Below the pieces are notes generated by a model. That model ran no database searches and was not told the DNA's origin. It worked only from the letters and a program-made list of their open reading frames with translations. Shown here piece after piece: positions 1 to 9,968 of a DNA stretch of 64,000 nucleotides. Both the position numbers and the translations under genes were made by a program. The stretch spans positions 2,356,001 to 2,420,000 of the forward strand of contig NZ_CP094533.1 of assembly GCF_022811605.1 (NCBI RefSeq), written 5' to 3'. Positions within the stretch are counted from its first letter, which is position 1; every line of letters begins with the position of its first letter. The stretch comes from Agromyces soli (GTDB lineage Bacteria; Actinomycetota; Actinomycetes; Actinomycetales; Microbacteriaceae).

Positions 1-1501
1 GCGCCGCGGCGACGGTGCGGCGGGCGAGCTCGAGCAGGTTGCGGTCCTCGGCGCTCGGCCGATCGCGCACCTCGGGCGCGCGCCAGCTCGCGAGGACGGA
101 TGCCGCCGCCTCGAGACCGGCCGCCGAGCGCTCGAGCCCGGCGGCGTCCCACATGAGCGCGCGGAGCGCCCCCCGGTCCATCGCTCGCCCCCCACCTCGA
201 CTTGCCCGACTTTCACGAAAGTCGGGCAAGTCGGGGGAGAGGTCTCGACTTGCCCGACTTTCACGAACGTCGGGCAAGTCGGGGGAGAGGTCTCGACTTG
301 CCCGACTTTCGTGAAAGTCGGGCAACTCGGGGGCGGGGGTGGCGACGAGGGCGCGCGCGGCGCGCTCGGCGAACACGGCGGCCTCGAGCAGCGAGTTCGA
401 GGCGAGCCGGTTGGCGCCATGCACGCCGGTGCGGGCGCACTCGCCGACGGCGAAGAGGTTCGGCAGCGTGGTGCGGGCGTCGAGGTCGACGACGATCCCG
501 CCCATCGCGTAGTGCGCGGCGGGGGTCACCGGGATCGGATCGCGCGACCAGTCGAACCCGGCGTCGCGCACGATGCGGTCGAGCCCCGGGAATCGGCGGG
601 CGAGCGCCTTCCCGCCGAGCGCCGTCGCGTCGAGCAGCACGGGCGCGCCGGCCTGCCCGGCCATCGTGCGCCACACGGCACGGGCGACGACATCGCGCGG
701 GGCGAGCTCGGCCAGCGGATGCGCCTCGGCGAGGAACCGCCGCCCCGAGGCATCCCGCAGCACCGCGCCCTCGCCGCGCACCGCCTCGGAGATGAGCGGC
801 GTTCCGGGCACCGCGAGCGCGGTCGGATGGAACTGCACGAACTCGAGGTCGGCGAGTTCTGCACCGGCACGGGCCGCGGCGGCGACCCCGTCGCCAGTCG
901 CCACGCCGGGGTTCGTCGTGTGCAGATAGAGCTGCCCAGCCCCGCCGGTGGCGAGCACCACCCGGTCGGCTCGGCGTTCGACGATCGTTCCGTCCGCGCC
1001 GAGCAGCACGGCCCCGACGACCGCGCCGCCCTCCACGAGGAGATCGAGCAGCATCGTGCGCTCGTGCACCGCGACGGACCGCCGTCGCACGGTCGCGACC
1101 AGCGCCGCCTCGATCGCTGCGCCGGTCGCGTCACCGCCGGCGTGCACGATGCGCGCGCGGGAATGCGCCGCCTCGAGGCCGCGCTCCAGTCCCGACTCGT
1201 CGCGGTCGAAACCGACGCCGAAGCGGATCAGATCGCGCACCCGGGCCGGTCCCTCCTCGCAGAGCACGCGCACCACCTCGGGATCGGCGAGGCCGGCGCC
1301 CGCGGCGATCGTGTCGGCGTAGTGCCGCTCGGCCGAGTCGTCGGGGAACAGCGCGGCCGCGATGCCACCCTGCGCGTAGCGGGTGCTGCCCTCGGCCAGT
1401 TCGGTCTTCGTGACCAGTTCGACGGTGCAGCCGGCCTCGGCGGCGCGCACCGCGGTCCACAGGCCCGCGATCCCGCCGCCGACGACGAGCACGCTCGGCA
1501 C
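1..1501 (-). CDS. nadB: L-aspartate oxidase NadB (C-terminus cut by window edge)
   Basis: FAD enzyme that oxidises L-aspartate to iminoaspartate, the first step of de novo NAD synthesis, and passes it to NadA. The protein opens with the dinucleotide-binding motif VLVVGGGIAGLWTA and carries the NadB signature HGANRLASNSLLE. The GTG start at 1501 lies 2 bases after the nadA stop, so the genes are surely co-transcribed. Residues about 392-433 are encoded by three copies of a 30-bp palindrome (201-326). The frame stays open through them and resumes in a normal NadB C-terminal helical domain (ALRALMWDAAG). About 500 residues are visible and the end lies beyond base 1. The start is below the usual minimum for recognising the gene as a closed frame because the stop is outside the window. 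Confidence 0.93.
   Translation of the reverse strand, partial: MPSVLVVGGGIAGLWTAVRAAEAGCTVELVTKTELAEGSTRYAQGGIAAALFPDDSAERHYADTIAAGAGLADPEVVRVLCEEGPARVRDLIRFGVGFDRDESGLERGLEAAHSRARIVHAGGDATGAAIEAALVATVRRRSVAVHERTMLLDLLVEGGAVVGAVLLGADGTIVERRADRVVLATGGAGQLYLHTTNPGVATGDGVAAAARAGAELADLEFVQFHPTALAVPGTPLISEAVRGEGAVLRDASGRRFLAEAHPLAELAPRDVVARAVWRTMAGQAGAPVLLDATALGGKALARRFPGLDRIVRDAGFDWSRDPIPVTPAAHYAMGGIVVDLDARTTLPNLFAVGECARTGVHGANRLASNSLLEAAVFAERAARALVATPAPELPDFHESRASRDLSPDLPDVRESRASRDLSPDLPDFRESRASRGGGRAMDRGALRALMWDAAGLERSAAGLEAAASVLASWRAPEVRDRPSAEDRNLLELARRTVAAA
201..326. repeat. Three in-frame copies of a 30-bp palindromic element inside nadB
   Basis: Copies lie at 201-230, 249-278 and 297-326. 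Each arm is cttgcccgactttca or a near variant followed by its reverse complement. Copy-to-copy period is exactly 48 bases (30-bp palindrome plus an 18-base spacer ending tctcga), which is 16 codons. In nadB each unit reads roughly LPDFHESRASRDLSPD. No stop is created. The same palindrome recurs at 35527-35603. Copy 2 has a mismatch in the right arm and copy 3 differs at its last base. Confidence 0.93.
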
Positions 1502-1503
1502 GG

Positions 1504-2889
1504 TCAGCTCCGGCCCGCGGCGGGCGCCGCGCCCGGCGCCGGCGTCGGGGCGTCGAGCAGCGCCCCGCTCACAGGCGCCCCGCTCGGCAGCGCCCGCAGC
1601 ATCCGTTCGAGGGCGACCTTCGCATCGGCGGCGACCGAGTCGGGCACCTGGATGCGGTTCACGACGCGGCCCTCGACGAGCTCCTCGAGCACCCAGGCCA
1701 GGTAGCCCGGGTGGATGCGGTACATCGTCGAGCACGGGCAGACCACCGGGTCGAGGCAGAAGATGGTGTGCTCGGGGTGCTCGGCGGCGAGCCGCTGCAC
1801 GAGGTTGATCTCGGTGCCGATCGCGAAGGTGGTGCCCGCCGGGGCGGCCTGGATCGCCTTCACGATGAAGTCCGTCGAACCGGCCGCGTCGGCGGCGTCG
1901 ACGACGGGCATCGGGGACTCGGGGTGCACGATGACCCGCACGCCGGGGTGCTCGCGGCGCGCCTCGGCGATCTGCTCGACCGTGAAGCGGCGGTGCACCG
2001 AGCAGAAGCCGTGCCAGAGGATGACCCGGGCGTCGTCGAGCGTCGCGGCGTCGTTGCCGCCGAGCGGCCGGCGCGGGTTCCACATCGGCATCGCCTCGAG
2101 CGGCACCCCCATCGCCTTGGCGGTGTTGCGGCCGAGGTGCTGGTCGGGGAAGAAGAGCACGCGCCGGCCGCGTTCGAACGCCTGCTCGAGCACGGTGCGG
2201 GCGTTGGACGAGGTGCAGACGATGCCGCCGTGCCGTCCGACGAATCCCTTGAGCGCCGCAGAGGAGTTCATGTAGGTCACCGGCACGACGGGGAGGAGCC
2301 CGTCGGCGTCGGGCGCGTCGAGGTCGCCGTAGACGGTGGCGAGCTGCTCCCAGCACGCCTCGACGCTCGCCTCGTCGGCCATGTCGGCCATCGAACAGCC
2401 GGCGGCGAGGTTCGGCAGGATGACGGCCTGCTCGGGCCGGGAGAGGAGGTCGGCGGTCTCGGCCATGAAGTGCACGCCGCAGAAGACGATCGCCTCGGCG
2501 TCCGGTCGGGTCAGCGCGGCGTTCGCGAGCTGGAACGAGTCGCCGACGAAGTCCGCGTGCTGCACCACCTCGTCGCGCTGGTAGAAGTGGCCGAGGACGA
2601 CGACGCGCTCGCCGAGGGTCTGCTTCGCGCGGCGGATGCGCTCGTGCAGCTCCTCGTCGCTCGCGAGCCGGTAGGCCTCGGGCAGCGCGCCCTGCCGGGG
2701 CGAGCCGGTGGGGATGACGTCGCCCATGGACGCGCCGGGACCGTACGAGGCGGGGCCCGAGTCGAAGGTCCACGGGCCGTCGGCCAGCTCGGGCGCGCAG
2801 CTCTCGCCGCCGCTCGCCCCGCTCGCGATGAGGCGGATGCTGCGATCGACGGACGCCGCTCGGCGGGTGTCGAGGGAGGTGGGGCTCAT
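1504..2889 (-). CDS. nadA: Quinolinate synthase NadA
   Basis: Condenses iminoaspartate with dihydroxyacetone phosphate to quinolinate, using a 4Fe-4S cluster. Conserved cysteine-containing segments are visible: FCGVHFMAETA, the GCSMADMA stretch, WHGFCSVH and CPCSTMYRI near the C-terminus. At 461 residues it is the long actinobacterial form, with an N-terminal extension of about 80 residues before the core begins near AYRLASDEEL. The ATG start at 2889 overlaps the stop of the upstream nrtR gene by four bases (ATGA), so translation is likely coupled. It is followed two bases later by nadB. nadC would be expected beyond the left window edge. Confidence 0.95.
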   Translation of the reverse strand: MSPTSLDTRRAASVDRSIRLIASGASGGESCAPELADGPWTFDSGPASYGPGASMGDVIPTGSPRQGALPEAYRLASDEELHERIRRAKQTLGERVVVLGHFYQRDEVVQHADFVGDSFQLANAALTRPDAEAIVFCGVHFMAETADLLSRPEQAVILPNLAAGCSMADMADEASVEACWEQLATVYGDLDAPDADGLLPVVPVTYMNSSAALKGFVGRHGGIVCTSSNARTVLEQAFERGRRVLFFPDQHLGRNTAKAMGVPLEAMPMWNPRRPLGGNDAATLDDARVILWHGFCSVHRRFTVEQIAEARREHPGVRVIVHPESPMPVVDAADAAGSTDFIVKAIQAAPAGTTFAIGTEINLVQRLAAEHPEHTIFCLDPVVCPCSTMYRIHPGYLAWVLEELVEGRVVNRIQVPDSVAADAKVALERMLRALPSGAPVSGALLDAPTPAPGAAPAAGRS

Positions 2890-3596
2890 GACGCGGTCCT
2901 CTCGGCGTCTCGGAACGGTTCCCGGGCACCCGGCGCGGTGCCGGCCGGGTCGTAGCGGTACAGCTTCGGCGGGCGGTGCGGGGTGCCGGCGCGGTGCTCG
3001 CCCGTCTCCTGCAGGCCGCCCGAGGCGAGCATGGTGCGGCGGAAGTTCGCCGGGTCGAGCGGGCGGCGGAGCACCGCCTCGTAGACCTCGCGCAGTTCGG
3101 CGAGGGTGAAGGTGCGACCGAGCAGGGCGTGCGCGATCTCCGAGTACTCGACCTTCGTTCGGAGCCGCCAGAGCGCGTAGGCGATGATCTCGGCGTGGTC
3201 GAAGGCGAGGTCGGGCAGCGTGTCGGCCGGTACCCAGCGCACGTTCGGGCCGATCGTGGCGCGGGCGGCCTCGTCGCTCGGCAGCAGGGCCCAGTAGACG
3301 ACGGAGACGACGCGCTCGCCGGGGGAGCGGTCGACGCCGCCGAAGGTGTAGAGCTGCTCGAGGTAGCTCGGCGCGAGGCCGGTGGTGGCCCGCAGTGTGC
3401 GGGCGGCGGCGGTCTCGAGCTCCTCGTTCGGCGGGAGCCAGCCGCCGGGCAGGGCCCAATGGCCGAGTTGGGGCTCGCGGGTGCGGCGCACGAGCGGGGT
3501 CCAGAGGGCGGGCGGGCCGCCGGCGCGGTCGGCGCGGAGCGCGAAGATCACGGTCGACACGGCGAGGCGCGCGGTGCTCGGCGGGGTCGTGGGCAT
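2886..3596 (-). CDS. nrtR: NrtR-type Nudix-related transcriptional regulator
   Basis: Likely repressor of NAD synthesis that senses an ADP-ribose-type ligand. The N-terminal half is a Nudix fold with a recognisable but degenerate Nudix box at residues about 52-74: GGWLPP.EELE is kept, but the catalytic REUxEE glutamates are replaced (RTLRATTG). This is typical of NrtR proteins that bind rather than hydrolyse the ligand. The C-terminal half (from about residue 150) matches the winged-helix part, with YSEIAHALLGRTFTLAELREVYEAVL. The ATG at 3596 is preceded by a GGAGG ribosome site. The frame stays open further upstream, but without a site. The gene heads the nrtR-nadA-nadB operon and probably controls itself through the palindromes at 3621-3680. 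Confidence 0.9.
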   Translation of the reverse strand: MPTTPPSTARLAVSTVIFALRADRAGGPPALWTPLVRRTREPQLGHWALPGGWLPPNEELETAAARTLRATTGLAPSYLEQLYTFGGVDRSPGERVVSVVYWALLPSDEAARATIGPNVRWVPADTLPDLAFDHAEIIAYALWRLRTKVEYSEIAHALLGRTFTLAELREVYEAVLRRPLDPANFRRTMLASGGLQETGEHRAGTPHRPPKLYRYDPAGTAPGAREPFRDAERTAS

Positions 3597-3620
3597 CGGT
3601 GCTCCCTCCGGTGCGTCGGT

Positions 3621-3643
3621 CTTCGAGTCAGGATGACTCGAAG
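3621..3643. promoter_or_regulatory. Palindromic operator upstream of nrtR-nadAB (site 1)
   Basis: A perfect 10-base inverted repeat, cttcgagtca and tgactcgaag, separated by gga. It lies 25 bases before the nrtR start on the minus strand. Position and symmetry fit an NrtR binding site. The assignment to NrtR is inferred from context. Confidence 0.65.
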
Positions 3644-3660
3644 GGGCATGGCGGCAGCTT

Positions 3661-3680
3661 ACAGTCATCCTGACTCGAAG
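3661..3680. promoter_or_regulatory. Second palindromic operator upstream of nrtR-nadAB (site 2)
   Basis: The core agtca-tcc-tgact is the reverse complement of the centre of site 1, and its right half tgactcgaag is identical to that of site 1. The left half is truncated. The centres of the two sites are about 37 bases apart. Paired sites of this kind suggest cooperative binding over the promoter. Confidence 0.55.
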
Positions 3681-3730
3681 GCGAATCCGTCCGCGCCGAG
3701 TCCGGCCCTCGGCAGCGGCGACGGGTGCGG

Positions 3731-3736
3731 TAGGAT
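3731..3736 (+). promoter_or_regulatory. Candidate -10 box for the gcv riboswitch transcript
   Basis: TAGGAT lies about 35 bases before the first glycine aptamer. I see no convincing -35 hexamer, which is common in actinobacterial promoters. Confidence 0.4.
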
Positions 3737-3770
3737 CGGGCTCACAACCGCATACCGGGCCATCGACGCG

Positions 3771-3953
3771 TCGCGGGAGAGCCACCGGCAGTCATCGTCG
3801 GGGGCACCGAAGGAGCAAGCCTCCCCGCCAATCTCTCAGGTACACGACACCGCGATGACGAGGCCGCTCTGAAAAGTGCCCGTTTCGGGCCGCCCACGGT
3901 GAAAGCGCACATCCCGCGCGAAACTCTCAGGCTCATGACAGAGGGGGAGTTCT
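3771..3953 (+). promoter_or_regulatory. Tandem glycine riboswitch (two aptamers) before gcvTHP
   Basis: The first aptamer (about 3771-3874) shows gcgggagagcc, gcaccgaaggagcaagcc and aatctctcagg followed by gaggccgctctgaaaag. The second (about 3875-3953) shows acggtgaaagcgca, cgaaactctcagg and gacagagggggag. These are the conserved blocks of the gcvT RNA motif, which binds glycine cooperatively and turns on glycine cleavage genes. The gcvT ribosome site (gaggag, 3985-3990) follows about 30 bases later. The switch therefore probably acts either on translation or through a short terminator there. Confidence 0.92.
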
Positions 3954-3995
3954 CACGCGGCGTCCGCCGCGCGTCTCGACGATCGAGGAGAACTC

Positions 3996-5162
3996 GTGTC
4001 CGATTCCGGAACCACCCCCGAAGAGCGCCGCAGTCCGCTCGACGCCGTGCACCGCGCCGCGGGCGCCGCGTTCACGGACTTCGCCGGCTGGCAGATGCCG
4101 GTGCGGTACTCCAGCGACCTCGCCGAGCACCGCGCGGTGCGCGAGCACGCGGGGCTCTTCGACCTCTCGCACATGGCCGAGATCTCCCTGATCGGGCCCG
4201 GCTCCGCCGACGCGCTCGACCACGCCCTCGCCGGCAAGCTCTCGGCGATCGCCGTCGGGCAGGCGAAGTACTCGCTGCTGCTCGCCGAGAACGGCGGCAT
4301 CATCGACGACCTCGTCGTCTACCGCACGGGCGAGGACCGCTTCCTCGTCGTCGCCAACGCGTCGAACCGCGAGGTCGTCGCCGCCGAGCTCATCGCCCGC
4401 GCCGAGGGCTTCGAGACCTTCGTCTCGGACGAGAGCGACGACATCGCGCTCGTCGCCCTGCAGGGCCCCGACGCCCTCGCCGTGCTGCTCGAGACCCCGG
4501 GCCTCGGCGTCGAAGGCCCCGGCAACGACCAGGAGGACTTCGACCGCGCCGTCACCGAGCTGAAGTACTACCGCTCGTTCCCGGCGACGTTCGAGGGCGA
4601 GCCCGTGCTCGTCGCCCGCACTGGATACACCGGCGAGGACGGCTTCGAGCTCTACCTCGCCCCTGAACTGGCCCCCAAGCTCTGGGAGGCGCTCGCCGAG
4701 ACCGGCGGTCCGCGCGTCGTGCCGTGCGGCCTCGCGAGCCGCGACACGCTGCGCCTCGAGGCGGGCATGCCGCTCTACGGGCACGAGCTCGGCCGCGGCA
4801 TCCTGCCCGCCCAGGCCGGCCTCGGCCGCGTCGTCTCGCTCGCCAAGGAGGCCGACTTCATCGGCCGGGCAGCGGCCGAACGCGGCCCCGCCGATGACGC
4901 TCCCGTGCTCGTCGGCCTCACCGCCGAGGGCCGTCGCGCGCCCCGCGCCGGCTACGAGGTGTTCGACGGCGACTCCGCCGACGCCCGCCGTGTCGGCGAG
5001 ATCACGAGCGGGGCGCTCTCGCCCACGCTCGGCCACCCCGTCGCCATGGCCTTCGTCGCGCCCGGGCTCGCCGAGCCCGGCACCGCCGTCTTCGTCGACG
5101 TCCGCGGCACCCGCATCCCCGCGACCGTCGTCGCCCTCCCCTTCTACCGACGCGCCTCCTGA
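3996..5162 (+). CDS. gcvT: Glycine cleavage system T protein (aminomethyltransferase)
   Basis: Transfers the methylene group from the aminomethyl-lipoyl arm of GcvH to tetrahydrofolate and releases ammonia. The [10 protein letters not shown] block is at residues 29-38. The conserved acidic folate-binding stretch GGIIDDL is at 100-106, and the [12 protein letters not shown] signature lies in the middle. At 388 residues it has the usual length. Translation starts at GTG 3996 after gaggagaac. It is the first gene of gcvT-gcvH-gcvP, controlled by the glycine riboswitch upstream. Confidence 0.97.
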   Translation: MSDSGTTPEERRSPLDAVHRAAGAAFTDFAGWQMPVRYSSDLAEHRAVREHAGLFDLSHMAEISLIGPGSADALDHALAGKLSAIAVGQAKYSLLLAENGGIIDDLVVYRTGEDRFLVVANASNREVVAAELIARAEGFETFVSDESDDIALVALQGPDALAVLLETPGLGVEGPGNDQEDFDRAVTELKYYRSFPATFEGEPVLVARTGYTGEDGFELYLAPELAPKLWEALAETGGPRVVPCGLASRDTLRLEAGMPLYGHELGRGILPAQAGLGRVVSLAKEADFIGRAAAERGPADDAPVLVGLTAEGRRAPRAGYEVFDGDSADARRVGEITSGALSPTLGHPVAMAFVAPGLAEPGTAVFVDVRGTRIPATVVALPFYRRAS

Positions 5163-5250
5163 GCCCGGCCGCCCGCCGAGGAGCGCGGGCGAGCCGGTCG
5201 CAGGCGACGCGCCGAGCCATCCACCGACCCCACCACCGAGGAGCCCCATC

Positions 5251-5622
5251 ATGACCGACGTCACCGCACTGCAGTACACCGAAGAGCACGAGTGGGTGAA
5301 GGTCGACGGCGACACCGTCGTCATCGGCATCACCGACTACGCCGCCGAGAAGCTGGGCGACGTCGTCTACGTCGACCTGCCCGCCGCGGGCACCGCCGTC
5401 AGCGCGGGCACCGTCGTCGGCGAGATCGAGTCGACGAAGTCGGTCGGCGAGCTCTTCGCCCCGATCGACGGCGAGGTCGTCGAGGCGAACCAGGCCGTCA
5501 TCGACTCCCCGGAGCTCGTGAACAGCGACCCCTTCGGCGAGGGCTGGCTGATCAAGCTCTCCGCGCCCGAGCTGCCGACGCTCATGAGCCACGCCGAGTA
5601 CCGCGCCTTCGTCGGCGAGTAA
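5251..5622 (+). CDS. gcvH: Glycine cleavage system H protein
   Basis: Small lipoyl carrier that shuttles the aminomethyl group between the P and T proteins and the reduced lipoyl arm to dihydrolipoamide dehydrogenase. The lipoylation motif [11 protein letters not shown] places the modified lysine at residue 63. Total length is 123 residues, normal for the family. The ATG at 5251 follows a gaggag site. The gene lies 88 bases after gcvT and 15 bases before gcvP. Confidence 0.97.
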   Translation: MTDVTALQYTEEHEWVKVDGDTVVIGITDYAAEKLGDVVYVDLPAAGTAVSAGTVVGEIESTKSVGELFAPIDGEVVEANQAVIDSPELVNSDPFGEGWLIKLSAPELPTLMSHAEYRAFVGE

Positions 5623-5637
5623 GGACCCCAGCGCCCG

Positions 5638-8529
<2,892 letters not shown>

Positions 8530-8549
8530 TCCGGAGCTGAAGCGGGGAC

Positions 8550-8582
8550 GGATGGCCCGGGCGCGACGCCGCCGGGCCATCC
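8550..8582 (+). terminator. Hairpin terminator after gcvP
   Basis: An 11-bp perfect stem (ggatggcccgg with ccgggccatcc) with an 11-base loop, 20 bases after the gcvP stop. No U-tract follows, as is common in this clade. Confidence 0.6.
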
Positions 8583-8644
8583 GCCCCTGCCCGTCGGCAC
8601 CGCGCGGGTCTAAACTGAGGATCATTCACACGCGGAGGTGTCGG

Positions 8645-9058
8645 ATGCTCCCAATGGACGCCCTGCTCGGGGCCGGATTCATCCTCTTCGTCGTGGGCCT
8701 CGCGGTCGCGACGAGCGACCGCTTCGGCCTGGACACCCGGGCCGGGCTGCTCGAACGGCGCGACCCCGCGGCGGCGAACGCGATGCGGCGGGCGCAGGCC
8801 GTCCTGGAACTGCGCGGCGGCGGCTACGGCGACGAGTGCGTCGGCGCGGTGTGCACCCCGAGCCGGCGGAGCTGGATCGACGGGGCCCGCGTGCGCGGCG
8901 CCGACATCGACCCGCGCGTCGAGGTCGCGGAGGAGCAGCTGCCGCCGATGCCGGCGACGGTCGTCGCCCTCGCTTCGGCGACGCACGTGCCCGCGGTCAG
9001 GCGCCCGGCGCCGCGAAGAGCCCCGGCCACCACGCGAGCGCCAGCGGATAGCCGATGA
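8645..9058 (+). CDS. Small hypothetical protein with one N-terminal membrane segment
   Basis: 137 residues. One hydrophobic segment (about residues 7-23, LGAGFILFVVGLAVAT) is followed by a charged, soluble part without a motif I recognise. The ATG at 8645 lies a few bases after ggaggtg (8635-8641), and a TAAACT -10-like box sits at 8611-8616, so the gene looks real. Its last 62 bases overlap the end of the convergent CPBP gene, and the matching tail is Arg/Pro/Ala-rich. The true end may therefore be a read-through extension. Function unknown. Confidence 0.55.
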   Translation: MLPMDALLGAGFILFVVGLAVATSDRFGLDTRAGLLERRDPAAANAMRRAQAVLELRGGGYGDECVGAVCTPSRRSWIDGARVRGADIDPRVEVAEEQLPPMPATVVALASATHVPAVRRPAPRRAPATTRAPADSR

Positions 9059-9761
9059 AGGCCGCCATGTCGAGCACCCAGTGCGCGATCACGAGCGGCA
9101 TGGTGCGGCCCCAGCGCACGTAGCACCAGCCGAAGACGATGCCCATCGCGACGTTTCCCGCGAACGGGCCGAAGCCCTGGTAGAGGTGGTACGTGCCGCG
9201 CAGCAGCGCACTCGAGACGATCGTCGCCCACGGCCCGACGCCGAGCTCGCGCAGGCGGGTGAAGAGGTAGCCGACGACGATGATCTCCTCGGTGAGCGCC
9301 GCCTTGAGGGCCGCGAGCACGAGGATCGGCACCGTCCACCAGTGGGTATCGAGCGGGGCGGGCACGACGGCGACGGTGACGCCGACCGCGCGGCCGATCG
9401 CGTAGAGCGCGAGCCCGGGGATGCCGATCGCCGCGACGAGGGCCAGCCCGCCCGCGACGTCGCGGCCGGGCCGGGTGAAGTCGAAGCCGATCCGCCGGAA
9501 CGGGCTCCGCCCCGGCCGCCAGAGCAGGTAGAGGGCGAGCGCGACGACGAACAGCCCGAAGAAGACGTCGAGGAACTGGTAGGTGAAGTCGAGCCACTCG
9601 CGGCTCGACCGCGACTGGTTGATGGCCGCCGACTGCTCGGCCAGCGGCGTCGTGTCGGTCACTCGAGCGATGATCGAGACGATCGAGTAGACCGCGGAGG
9701 CGCCCAAGGAGAGACCGAGCACGATGGCGAGCTCGACTCGCATGCGACGGGCGGCTGGCAT
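8997..9761 (-). CDS. CPBP family intramembrane metalloprotease
   Basis: Predicted polytopic membrane protein of 254 residues of the CPBP (CAAX protease and bacteriocin-processing, Abi) family. The three family motifs are present: TEEIIVVGYLF with the paired glutamates, RGTYHLYQGF, and IAHWVLDM with the last histidine. These build the intramembrane active site. The ATG at 9761 is the first of two close candidates (the second at 9743), and neither has a strong ribosome site. Neighbours give no clue to a substrate. It converges on the 8645-9058 gene with a 62-base overlap. Confidence 0.85.
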   Translation of the reverse strand: MPAARRMRVELAIVLGLSLGASAVYSIVSIIARVTDTTPLAEQSAAINQSRSSREWLDFTYQFLDVFFGLFVVALALYLLWRPGRSPFRRIGFDFTRPGRDVAGGLALVAAIGIPGLALYAIGRAVGVTVAVVPAPLDTHWWTVPILVLAALKAALTEEIIVVGYLFTRLRELGVGPWATIVSSALLRGTYHLYQGFGPFAGNVAMGIVFGWCYVRWGRTMPLVIAHWVLDMAAFIGYPLALAWWPGLFAAPGA

Positions 9762-9873
9762 GCGATCATCTTCGCACGGCGTCACGGAACGCAAGATTCC
9801 TGCGCATTCGCGTCGGAAAGCGGCGCGAGCGGGGTCGCCAGGTTTCGCGTCGGTAACGGTTTGGCCGTGGAGT

Positions 9874-9902
9874 TTGCTTCGGGTGAGAGGACTCCTTAGC
9901 CT
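9874..9902 (+). promoter_or_regulatory. Promoter of the peptide ABC importer
   Basis: -35 TTGCTT (9874-9879), a 17-base spacer and -10 TAGCCT (9897-9902). It lies about 65 bases before the binding-protein start and is the clearest two-box promoter in the window. Confidence 0.6.
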
Positions 9903-9968
9903 CGATTTACCAGCGCTCGGGCGCGGCCAGAAGCCCTGCCTGCATGCGCACATCTCACAGGAGGAACA

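Noticed and set aside
201-326. CRISPR array reading for the three repeats in nadB
   Set aside because: Repeats are palindromic and 30 bp, but spacers are near-identical 18-mers, not unique, only three units exist and no cas genes are near.
261-674. nadB as a pseudogene because of inserted repeats
   Set aside because: I translated the minus strand through the repeats and found no stop or frameshift, and normal NadB sequence continues on both sides.
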